Source of the DNA: Flavobacterium psychrophilum
GTDB lineage: Bacteria > Bacteroidota > Bacteroidia > Flavobacteriales > Flavobacteriaceae
DNA: 5,612 nucleotides
Reading direction: 5' to 3'
Assembly: GCA_945878515.1 (NCBI GenBank)
Contig: CAMCTL010000199.1
Span: forward strand, 1 to 5,612
Positions 1 to 5,612 of the stretch are shown here, piece after piece (the stretch's first letter is position 1; each line of letters opens with the position of its first letter). The notes beneath the pieces were generated by a model, which made no database searches, was not told the origin of the DNA, and was given only the letters and a program-made list of their open reading frames with translations. A program made the translations under genes and the position numbers.

Positions 1-68
1 ATGGTTAAAAAAACGACACTATTTTGTTCTCAGTACTCAAACAAATACCTATAAAAACAAAAAATACT

Positions 69-82
69 ATACTAACTAGTAT
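69..82. repeat. Short palindrome ATACTA-AC-TAGTAT
   Basis: The arms 69-74 and 77-82 are perfect inverted copies around a two-base centre. It may be a protein-binding site for a gene to the left of the window, or chance in an AT-rich stretch. Nothing else nearby supports a role. Confidence 0.25.
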
Positions 83-396
83 CAAAATCTTGCATATAAA
101 TCCATTCTAAAAAATCCTCGTTTATAGCTTTTTACGACGTTTTAAAAACAAGCATTTTTTAGCTTTATTTTTTACATAAAAGCAAAAATATTATTTAAAA
201 CACTGATTTTATATTATTTAACAATATCATTAATCTTAAAAAACAGCACTGAAAAAATTTGAAAAATACCCATTTGTAGTGAGTCTCTTTTATTTTAAAC
301 TTTAGACCTTTGAAAAGATTCATAAAGGGATTAGTTGCCTGGATTCCTGTCGGTTTTTTTTATTGGTTATTTAGAATCGGCAGGGAGAAGGGTGAT

Positions 397-417
397 TCAG
401 ATTTTAGATTGCAGATT
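397..417. repeat. Three imperfect 7-bp tandem units (NNAGATT)
   Basis: TCAGATT, TTAGATT and GCAGATT follow each other without gaps. Runs of this GATT-rich type are, from memory, frequent in Flavobacterium intergenic DNA. An AGATTG at 413-418 can also pair with CAATCT at 425-430. The array is short and may be chance, but it supports reading 301-560 as non-coding. Confidence 0.35.
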
Positions 418-584
418 GAGTTGGCAATCTTTGTTAGGCGGTTCCCAGATTGGTTTATTTGGTGTGCTACAAGCAGTTTAAATATAAGGTCTGGTGTTCC
501 AAAAAAGTTAAAGTTTAAGTGCTCAAAACAAAATGCTAATTGGTACAACAAATAATTTAAAAAACAAAACCTTGTCAGCGGTAA

Positions 585-696
585 GTATAATCCCATTTAG
601 AAATATAAAATAGTTTTTTATTGTTATCCTCACCCCAACCCTCTCCAAAGGAGAGGGAGTAAAAATGGGATTATTTTATAGTTCTAAATGGTATAA
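585..696. repeat. Compact palindromic intergenic element (REP/MITE-like)
   Basis: A GC-rich core hairpin at 639-657 is enclosed by AT-rich inverted repeats. Bases 593-612 match the reverse complement of 672-691 at 19 of 20 positions. In addition, 587-598 matches the reverse complement of 663-674 at 12 of 12. The hexamer GTATAA stands at both ends (585-590 and 691-696), like a target duplication, although a 6-bp AT-rich match can be chance. No coding frame lies inside. The core with its flank CACCCCAACC resembles a repeat I recall in many Bacteroidota intergenic regions; I could not search for copies. It could be a short non-autonomous mobile element or a REP-like structure. Confidence 0.6.
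639..657. repeat. Strong 8-bp GC-rich hairpin (core of the palindromic element)
   Basis: CCCTCTCC at 639-646 and GGAGAGGG at 650-657 pair perfectly around a three-base AAA loop. The stem is far more GC-rich than its surroundings. It has no downstream T-run on the + strand (AGTAAAAATG follows) and no gene ends nearby on either strand, so a terminator role is not supported. It reads as part of the larger repeat. Confidence 0.7.
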
Positions 697-851
697 CTAG
701 TTTTCTATGGTGAAAATAAGGGAATAAAAGTTAAGCAATCACAACAATAAACGAACAATTTTCACGCATCTCGTTAGATTTACCTACCTATCTAGCCGAC
801 ATTTTCTCCATTGTAAAAATTTTATAAAAATCTTCTCTGCCTTGGAAATTA
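697..851. other. Non-coding spacer without recognisable signals
   Basis: All frames are closed within short distances and no ORF, hairpin or repeat stands out. Together with the candidate promoter it forms the upstream region of the adhesin gene, so distal regulatory sites could lie here, but none can be named. Confidence 0.4.
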
Positions 852-885
852 TTTGCGAATTTGACAAGCAAATTGCTTATTTTTG
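852..885 (+). promoter_or_regulatory. Candidate Bacteroidota-type promoter of the adhesin gene
   Basis: A TATTTTTG box at 878-885 fits the Bacteroidota -7 element TAnnTTTG exactly. TTTG at 852-855 can serve as the -33 element; counted from its TTG the spacer is 22 bases, inside the range I recall for Flavobacterium. A second TTG at 861-863 has a 14-base spacer and is less likely. Transcription would begin near 890 and leave a leader of about 30 bases before the ATG. No Shine-Dalgarno sequence is seen between 890 and 920, which is normal in this phylum. In AT-rich DNA such boxes also arise by chance. Confidence 0.5.
866..878. promoter_or_regulatory. 13-bp palindrome overlapping the candidate promoter (possible operator)
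   Basis: AAGCAA at 866-871 and TTGCTT at 873-878 are perfect inverted arms around a single A. The right arm shares its last base with the -7 box, so a protein bound here would cover the promoter spacer. The site is short and no regulator is encoded in the window. A regulatory role is inference only. Confidence 0.3.
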
Positions 886-920
886 ATAATCCTATCATTG
901 CAAAATTACACTTCCAGCTT

Positions 921-986
921 ATGAGACCACATCTTAAAATGCTTATCTTACTACTTTCAATTCATTTTAGTGGCGTTTTGAATGCT
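921..986 (+). other. Sec signal peptide of the adhesin
   Basis: Residues 1-22 have the three expected parts: a short basic n-region (Arg2, His4, Lys6), a hydrophobic core MLILLLSIHF (7-16), and a small-residue c-region SGVLNA with a likely signal peptidase I site after Ala22 (Leu at -3, Ala at -1). There is no lipobox cysteine at the cleavage point, so a lipoprotein is unlikely. The mature N-terminus would begin with Lys23. This fits a protein that crosses the inner membrane by Sec before type IX export. The exact cleavage site is a visual estimate. Confidence 0.8.
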
Positions 987-3900
987 AAAAACATTCTCAA
1001 TAATTATGCTGTGGCACCTCCAACCGCTACAATTACAGTTAACACTAGTTCAATTTGTAAAGATGGTACTAACCCCATAATTACATTTACGGGGCAAGAT
1101 GGAACGGCACCTTATACTTTTATTTATACCATTAATGGTGGTAATCTTCAAACAATTAAAACACTTGGAGGCAATAGTAGTATTACAGTTACTGTTCCTA
1201 CAAATACGGTTGGGATTTATGAATATAAACTAGTAAGTGTAGCAGACACAATCGGTACTCAGGCCGAAACAGCAAGTGTAAAGATTACGGTGAATGCAGT
1301 TCCTGCGGTCGATTTTACTTTCAATAACGACGATACATGTTCAGGAACTACTATTCAATTTACAGATGCGACAGCAGGTACGGGAAGTTACACTTATTTG
1401 TGGGATTTTGGAAAGGGCGATACCTCTACACTTCAAAATCCTGTTCATACTTTTACTGAATTGGGATGCGGAACTGCCACAATAGCCGTAAAATTAACCG
1501 TTACTGATGGTGATTGTACATTTGTAAAGACAAAGAACATCAAAGTCAGACAAAAGCCGAATATTAATTTTAAGGATATGAATCCCACGTCTACCCCATC
1601 AACACAATTTAGCAACTGCTCCAATGCCTCAATTTCAAGTCCAACATATTCCATTACAGTTGGAAATATATCTGTAACACCTTGTGCTAGTACTTATTCA
1701 ATAAATTGGGGTGATGGTACAATAGAGAATAATATAAGTTTGCCCTTAAGTCACACTTACTTAAAACAAGGTGTCTTTTCAATGATAATTTCTGTAATGG
1801 GAACTAATGGTTGTATCAATTCTAAAAATTATTTGGTAAAAAATATTTCAAATCCCTCGGGAGGTATCTTGAGTCCGGGCGGCACAACCGATATGTGTAT
1901 TCCAACTCCGTTAATTAAATATACTATAGGAGCTTGGGCCACAAATTCACCTGGCACAATTTACAGCATAGATTATGGTGATGGTTCGCCCATATTAAAA
2001 TTGAGTCAAGATGATATGGTTAAAACATCTTATTTCAACGCTGCTAACCCATCCGCTTCAGAAAACTACCCGGTTCCTTATTCTTATAATTCTACTAGTT
2101 GTCCGAAAAAAAATTTTACAATCAAGTTGGCGGTTTCAAATGCTTGTAAAACTACAGATGGCTCAGTAGATGGTGGTAATACCATAACTACTGCAAAAGC
2201 TGATTTTACAGCTCCTGCAACAGCTTGTACCACTAATGATGTTTTATTTACCAACACCACTATTATGGGTTTTTCTACAGAATGTTTAACCGATACCGAT
2301 TACACCTGGGATTTTGGAGATCCAGCTAGTGGTGCTAGTAATATCATCAATACTGGTTTTGTAACCATCCCCGCAAATGCAAATCATACTTTTTCTGCAC
2401 CAGGTATTTACACTGTTAAATTAACAGCAAACTCTGGTGGAAAATGCCTTGCTTTTCCTCCAAAAACACAAACTATTTGTATATCGCCTCCGCTAACTAC
2501 TCCTACAATTAGCTTAATGCCTTCAAATGCTGCTAACTGCGCACCCTTAACAGTGAATGCTTCAACACCAAATATTGCAACAAATTGCGCAAGTCCCACT
2601 GAATATTTATGGATTGTGACAAAGAAAAATATAGACTGCGACCTTGCTGCATCAAACCCTACTTATTTAAACAGTACAACATCTACTTCTCAAAATCCAG
2701 TTTTTAACTTTACCAATCCAGGTGAATATTCGATAAGCCTAAAAACAAAAAACAGTTGTGGCGAGGTTGAATCCGCTGTTCAAAAACTAATTGTAAAGAA
2801 ACCGCCAAAAGTTACTGTTGCACCTATTGCAAATTTATGCGGAGGCACTACTGGAACTACAATAATCAAACCAACAGCAACTATTGACAATTGTGGTTTC
2901 ACCAATGCTGAATTGGTTTATAATTGGAGTTTCCCAGGCGGTACACCAGCCACTTCTAATGATATCGCGCCTCAAGTTACCTACACTTCTGGTGGCTTAA
3001 AAACGGTCTCTCTATTTATTTCCGTTGTAGGTGGTTGTGCAGATTCAGTAACAAGTTCTCGAACTTTTGCTATAGGAACTGCACCTACTCTAGCCGCTTT
3101 GAATCCGCCAACACAATCTATTTGTTCGGGTGCGGCAACATTGGCTGTACCACTAGTTGCTGAACCTGGCAGCACATTTTCATGGAATGCCACTACTGTT
3201 CCTGTTGGAGTTACCTTGAACACAAATTCTGGACTTGGGAATACAATTCCTGCTTTAATCATCAGCAATTCGACATCTTCAGCAAAAACGGTTATTTTAA
3301 CCATTACTTCAACTTTAAGCGGTTGTCCTTCAACCACCACATACAATATAGTTGTAAATCCTGGTCCAACAGTAACGCAGCCCATTGGCAGCACGATTTG
3401 TTCTGGTGGCACAATAACACCGCTGACAGTAACAGTAAATCCAACTCCAGCATCAGGCACAGCAACCTACAAATGGTATTCGAATGCAACTGCTAGCACA
3501 AATATAGCCACTGCTACCTTAGTAAATACTTCAACAGTTGATGGCAATTATACGCCACCAGATACAGTAGGAACAATTTACTATTTTTGTGAAATTACTT
3601 TTTCATCTTCAGGAAGTTGCCCAAATATCAAATCGAATGCTGTTGCAATTACTGTAAATGCAAGTGCTACAATAAATCCACAACCCATTCAAAGCCAAAA
3701 TATTTGTGTAGGCAGCACTTTAGCAACGCCCTTGACTTCTAATTATATTGGAGGAACCGGTACAGCAACTTATAAATGGTACAAAAACACCGTAGATAGT
3801 ACTGTTGGTGGAATTGAAATTGCAGGTGCAACAGCATCGAGTTATACGCCACCTGTTTTTAATTTACCCGAAACAGCTTATTACTATGTAACTATAAACT

Positions 3901-5612
3901 TTTCGGGCAGTGGTTGCGGGTCAACTTCAAGTGACCCAGCCGAGGTTAAAGTATTTGCAGACCCTACGATAAGTTCAATTCTTCCAGCTTCACAATCCTT
4001 GTGCTCGGGCGTTACTCCAACAAATTTAAGCGTTGTCGCAACTGGTGAACCCAGTTTAGGCGATGTAAAATACCAGTGGTTTTCGAATACAGTAAATTCA
4101 AATTCTGGTGGAAATTCTATATCTGGTGCTATAACGGCCTCTTTTACACCACCAACAAATAATGCAGGCACAACTTATTATTATTGCAGTGTTTCTCAAA
4201 ATGGTGTGGGTTGCGAAACTAGAAGTGCAACTGTTAGTGTAACTGTAAATCTAGCGGCACAAATAACCAAGCAACCGCAATCAAATACAATTTGTTTGGG
4301 CGATACCCCAAAACTTTTAGAAGTAGCGTTTATCAATGGGGTTGGAATTCCACAGTACCAATGGTATTCCAATTCAACCAATTCAATTGTTGGAAGTACC
4401 CTAATTGTTGATGCTACTAATCCGAAATTCTCTCCTCCTGCTACAGTTGCAGGAACTGTATATTATTATTGCAAAATTACGCTTTCAAGTGGCGGTTGTT
4501 CTGATTTAAACTCTAATATTGCAGAAGTTACTATCAATCAAAATCCTGTAATTACCAATAAGACAAGTATCATTTGTAGCGGAAAAACTTTCAGTATTTT
4601 ACCTATAAATTCCGGTTCAGAAATAGTGCCAACAGGAACAACATATACTTGGTCAAACCCAACTATTAATCCACCGACTTCAATTACGGGTGCATCTGGT
4701 CAGCCTATTGGACAAACGGAAATCAGCCAAAACTTAATCAATACAACCATAAATCCTGCTACAATTACGTACACAGTAACGCCGATTGTTGGCGTTTGTA
4801 AAGGAGCCAATTTTACAGTAACCATCACAGTAAACCCTGCAATAAGTAATGCTGTTACTATAGCAAATAGTCGGTGTTTTGGGGTCAATAATGGTTCGAT
4901 ACAAAGCAATATTGTTGGCGGAATACCTTTTAGTTCTGGTTCGCCTTACCAAATTTCCTGGACAGGTCCTAATGGGTTTACAGCGACCGACACAACTATT
5001 TCTAATTTGGCACCGGGTGTTTATACTCTTACTGTGACCGATGATGGCGGTTGTCCATTTTCCGAAACCTATACCATTACTGAACCTGATGATATTATAA
5101 TTAGTACCGATTTAGAACAAGACATCACTTGTTTCCAAGATGCCGACGGAAAAATTGAAATCACCGTTACTGGTGGCGCATCAAATTATGTTTATACTTG
5201 GACAAAAGATGGAAATCCTTTTTCCAATGCAGCCGATATTTCCAATTTAAGTCCGGCCACATATACTGTTTCTGTTACTGACAGCAATAATTGTGGCCCA
5301 AAAACAGCAACATTCACCATAACCGAGCCACCAATACTGGGCGTAAATCTCATTTCTAAAACTGATATTTTGTGTTATGGCGATAGTACGGGAGCAATCA
5401 ATATCAAGGCAACAGGCGGAGTTTCCAATTATAAATATTCTTGGACTGGACCAAATGGTTTTACAAGTTCAAGTCAAAATTTGACAGGAATTCCAGCAGG
5501 AACTTATGATTTAATAGTGACAGATAATTCTGGTTGTACCCAAAAACTTTCGGTTACATTAACAGAAACTTCTGAGATAAAAATCACTGCCACGAAAACA
5601 ATTAGTAAATGT
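921..5612 (+). CDS. Giant multidomain cell-surface adhesin with PKD, Ig-like and SprB repeats (3' end outside window)
   Basis: The frame is open for 1564 codons, from an ATG to the right edge, without a stop. The start is chosen because a signal peptide follows at once (residues 1-22). No ATG lies upstream in frame before the stop at 825; a second ATG at 939 (Met7) would remove the charged n-region. In order I see an Ig-like domain (about 37-127), six PKD-type domains (about 131-720), a PKD-like domain (731-813), four Ig-like repeats (814-1207), a second PKD-like domain (1208-1307) and SprB repeats from 1308. PKD hallmarks are LWDFG (160-164), INWGDG (261-266), DYGDG (351-355) and TWDFGD (462-467). 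Family knowledge: such proteins in gliding Flavobacteriia are exported by Sec and type IX secretion, often carry a C-terminal type B sorting domain, and can sit next to an sprF-like gene. Neither would be visible here. Function as an adhesin is inferred. It is SprB-like in modules, but orthology to SprB itself is not shown, so no symbol is given. Confidence 0.93.
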   Translation, partial: MRPHLKMLILLLSIHFSGVLNAKNILNNYAVAPPTATITVNTSSICKDGTNPIITFTGQDGTAPYTFIYTINGGNLQTIKTLGGNSSITVTVPTNTVGIYEYKLVSVADTIGTQAETASVKITVNAVPAVDFTFNNDDTCSGTTIQFTDATAGTGSYTYLWDFGKGDTSTLQNPVHTFTELGCGTATIAVKLTVTDGDCTFVKTKNIKVRQKPNINFKDMNPTSTPSTQFSNCSNASISSPTYSITVGNISVTPCASTYSINWGDGTIENNISLPLSHTYLKQGVFSMIISVMGTNGCINSKNYLVKNISNPSGGILSPGGTTDMCIPTPLIKYTIGAWATNSPGTIYSIDYGDGSPILKLSQDDMVKTSYFNAANPSASENYPVPYSYNSTSCPKKNFTIKLAVSNACKTTDGSVDGGNTITTAKADFTAPATACTTNDVLFTNTTIMGFSTECLTDTDYTWDFGDPASGASNIINTGFVTIPANANHTFSAPGIYTVKLTANSGGKCLAFPPKTQTICISPPLTTPTISLMPSNAANCAPLTVNASTPNIATNCASPTEYLWIVTKKNIDCDLAASNPTYLNSTTSTSQNPVFNFTNPGEYSISLKTKNSCGEVESAVQKLIVKKPPKVTVAPIANLCGGTTGTTIIKPTATIDNCGFTNAELVYNWSFPGGTPATSNDIAPQVTYTSGGLKTVSLFISVVGGCADSVTSSRTFAIGTAPTLAALNPPTQSICSGAATLAVPLVAEPGSTFSWNATTVPVGVTLNTNSGLGNTIPALIISNSTSSAKTVILTITSTLSGCPSTTTYNIVVNPGPTVTQPIGSTICSGGTITPLTVTVNPTPASGTATYKWYSNATASTNIATATLVNTSTVDGNYTPPDTVGTIYYFCEITFSSSGSCPNIKSNAVAITVNASATINPQPIQSQNICVGSTLATPLTSNYIGGTGTATYKWYKNTVDSTVGGIEIAGATASSYTPPVFNLPETAYYYVTINFSGSGCGSTSSDPAEVKVFADPTISSILPASQSLCSGVTPTNLSVVATGEPSLGDVKYQWFSNTVNSNSGGNSISGAITASFTPPTNNAGTTYYYCSVSQNGVGCETRSATVSVTVNLAAQITKQPQSNTICLGDTPKLLEVAFINGVGIPQYQWYSNSTNSIVGSTLIVDATNPKFSPPATVAGTVYYYCKITLSSGGCSDLNSNIAEVTINQNPVITNKTSIICSGKTFSILPINSGSEIVPTGTTYTWSNPTINPPTSITGASGQPIGQTEISQNLINTTINPATITYTVTPIVGVCKGANFTVTITVNPAISNAVTIANSRCFGVNNGSIQSNIVGGIPFSSGSPYQISWTGPNGFTATDTTISNLAPGVYTLTVTDDGGCPFSETYTITEPDDIIISTDLEQDITCFQDADGKIEITVTGGASNYVYTWTKDGNPFSNAADISNLSPATYTVSVTDSNNCGPKTATFTITEPPILGVNLISKTDILCYGDSTGAINIKATGGVSNYKYSWTGPNGFTSSSQNLTGIPAGTYDLIVTDNSGCTQKLSVTLTETSEIKITATKTISKC
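1029..1301 (+). other. N-terminal Ig-like domain of the adhesin
   Basis: Residues 37-127 form a beta-rich unit that starts with TITVNTSSIC. It carries the motif ITFTGQDGTAPYTF followed by TINGG, and closes with KITVNAVP before the first PKD domain. From memory, closely similar N-terminal units (TFTG, GT-APYTF, INGG, VPT, a Y-LVSV strand) recur in Flavobacterium surface proteins, often as the first folded module after the signal peptide. It lacks the WDFG or WGDG core of PKD domains. A specific Pfam family cannot be assigned by eye. Confidence 0.6.
1311..3080 (+). other. Block of six PKD and PKD-related domains in the adhesin
   Basis: Approximate limits are 131-210, 214-309, 312-425, 427-525, 527-628 and 630-720. 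The first four show clear PKD cores: WDFG at 161-164 with HTF at 176-178; WGDG at 263-266 with HTY at 278-280; YGDG at 352-355; and WDFGD at 463-467 with HTFSAPGIYTVKLT starting at 489. The fifth keeps the Trp (YLWIV around 562-566) and the closing NPGEYSISLKT strand but has lost the D-G core. The sixth has NWSFPGG (668-674) instead. Each ends in a strand with a Cys near a Gly/Asn, as in DGDC or NSCGE. PKD domains are beta-sandwich modules common in surface proteins, where they act as spacers or contact sites. Domain borders are by eye. Confidence 0.8.
3111..3359 (+). other. First PKD-like domain of the Bacteroidota type
   Basis: Residues 731-813 read as QSICSG, then a TFSW strand, VPVGVTLNTNSG, a GLGNTIPALIISNSTSSAKT stretch, and a closing strand ILTITSTLSGC ending in YNIVVNP. 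This order (IC-SG, xxFxW, G-NTI, a polar linker, VxxxITxTxxGC, VxVNP) matches the PKD-like domain I recall as PF19406 from Bacteroidota adhesins. A second copy at residues 1208-1307 supports the assignment. The Pfam match was not tested. Confidence 0.6.
3360..4541 (+). repeat. Four tandem Ig-like repeats of about 100 residues in the adhesin
   Basis: The units span about residues 814-914, 915-1013, 1014-1111 and 1112-1207. Core Trp residues lie at 852, 953, 1053 and 1148, giving a period of 101, 100 and 95. The cores read YKWYSN, YKWYKN, YQWFSN and YQWYSN. Each unit opens with an (I/L)C-(S/V/L)G motif, has a TPP or SPP turn, a YYxC strand and a closing V-V-VN strand. Three cysteines recur (827/890/900, 1028/1089/1098, 1125/1184/1193), except in unit 2, which has only 929 and 999. 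The pattern resembles the Ig-like domain associated with large CHU_C-type proteins (recalled as PF19081). The units are well diverged, so this is an old duplication. Confidence 0.75.
4542..4841 (+). other. Second PKD-like domain of the Bacteroidota type
   Basis: Residues 1208-1307 contain NPVITNKTSIICSGK, a TYTWSNP strand with Trp1244, a GASGQPIGQ turn, a polar SQNLINTTINPATITYTV stretch, TPIVGVCKG, and a closing FTVTITVNP strand. This is the classic order of the PKD-like domain seen in Bacteroidota adhesins and is closer to that consensus than the copy at 731-813. It sits between the Ig-like repeats and the SprB array. Confidence 0.7.
4842..5612 (+). repeat. SprB repeat array: three full repeats and the start of a fourth
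   Basis: Repeats span about residues 1308-1391, 1392-1472 and 1473-1553, with a fourth beginning at 1554. Opening cysteines are at 1319 (CFGVNNGSI), 1404 (CFQDADGKI), 1485 (CYGDSTGAI) and 1564, the last codon of the window. The spacings are 85, 81 and 79. Each repeat continues with G-G, a Y-x-(Y/I)-x-W strand (Trp 1347, 1427, 1508), an (L/I)-x-P-x-x-Y strand, a V-T-D turn, a second Cys (1378, 1458, 1539) and a T-(I/L)-T-E closing strand. This is the pattern of SprB repeats, named after the mobile gliding adhesin SprB of Flavobacterium johnsoniae. More repeats probably follow to the right. Confidence 0.88.

Larger units (their letters stand above)
1..584. other. Gene-free AT-rich region, possibly with decayed sequence at 301-560
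   Basis: Positions 1-300 are strongly AT-rich with stops in all frames; the ATG at position 1 gives only 17 codons. Positions 301-560 are richer in G and C. They hold an 81-codon frame from a TTG at 310 and an opposite frame at 360-596, but neither has a recognisable motif, a ribosome-binding context or a family resemblance. An imperfect inverted repeat (346-355 with 375-384, 8 of 10) lies inside. The compositional step could mark a gene relic or an old insertion. I see no tRNA, no rRNA and no convincing terminator. Confidence 0.5.

Noticed and set aside
310..555. An 81-codon frame from a TTG start
   Set aside because: It has a weak start codon, no promoter or ribosome-binding context, a biased composition with many Trp/Phe/Lys, no family resemblance, and it overlaps repeat-like DNA. 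It is described as part of the gene-free region instead.
360..596. A 78-codon frame on the - strand
   Set aside because: It starts inside the palindromic element, runs through the 7-bp repeat, and shows no recognisable protein family.
639..665. The GC-rich hairpin as a rho-independent terminator
   Set aside because: No T-run follows on the + strand and no gene end lies nearby in either direction. The surrounding inverted repeats explain it better as part of a dispersed element.
1294..2599. Short frames within the PKD block (+ 1294-1485; - 1445-1654; - 2408-2599)
   Set aside because: They overlap the well-supported adhesin frame and have no features of their own.
2981..3460. A 159-codon open frame on the - strand
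   Set aside because: It lies wholly antisense to the adhesin, whose frame shows clear domain structure over the same bases. Its Val/Pro-rich product is what the complement of Thr/Asn/Gly-rich repeat codons gives. It has no motif or start context.
3182..3496. A 104-codon frame on the + strand, out of phase with the adhesin
   Set aside because: It is a shifted reading of the Ig-like region. The product is an Asn/Ser/Phe/Cys-rich string without any domain, while the adhesin frame keeps repeat motifs throughout.
3884..4952. Several 60-95-codon frames on the - strand (3884-4171, 4196-4381, 4700-4909, 4734-4952)
   Set aside because: All are antisense to the Ig-like, PKD-like and SprB modules, lack recognisable motifs, and follow from the codon bias of the repeats.
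921..5612. Calling the gene sprB itself
   Set aside because: The SprB repeats support family membership only. Many Flavobacteriia carry several SprB-like adhesins, and the C-terminus and downstream genes that would help are outside the window.
3360..5612. The in-gene repeats as a CRISPR array or DNA tandem repeat
   Set aside because: The repetition is at protein level, with about 240-300 bases per unit and strongly diverged nucleotides. There are no short identical repeats with unique spacers.

Overview
The window comes from an AT-rich genome and most likely from the phylum Bacteroidota, class Flavobacteriia (Flavobacterium or a close relative). The evidence is the single large gene: a secreted, very long, Thr/Ser/Asn-rich protein built from PKD, Ig-like and SprB-type repeats, a combination typical of gliding-motility and type IX secretion adhesins of that group. 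A Bacteroidota-type promoter (TTTG, then TAnnTTTG) in front of it and the lack of a Shine-Dalgarno sequence agree. No marker gene allows a species call.

Layout. Positions 1-920 hold no gene I can support. Positions 1-300 are very AT-rich with only a short palindrome. Positions 301-560 are less AT-rich and look like decayed or non-coding sequence with a small 7-bp repeat. Positions 585-696 hold a compact palindromic element: an 8-bp GC-rich hairpin enclosed by long inverted repeats, probably a dispersed REP/MITE-like intergenic repeat. Positions 700-850 show nothing clear. A candidate promoter with an overlapping 13-bp palindrome lies at 852-885.

From 921 to the last base (5612) a single frame stays open on the + strand: 1564 codons, with no stop, running off the right edge. 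In order it encodes a signal peptide, an Ig-like domain, six PKD or PKD-related domains, a PKD-like domain of the Bacteroidota type, four roughly 100-residue Ig-like repeats with a K/Q-W-Y/F core, a second PKD-like domain, and three complete SprB repeats. A fourth SprB repeat begins at the edge. The C-terminus, where a T9SS sorting domain would be expected, is not in the window.

The simplest reading is a long cell-surface filament or adhesin, exported by Sec and then the type IX system, with its own promoter after a long non-coding spacer. I see no defence system, RNA gene, CRISPR array or complete insertion sequence.
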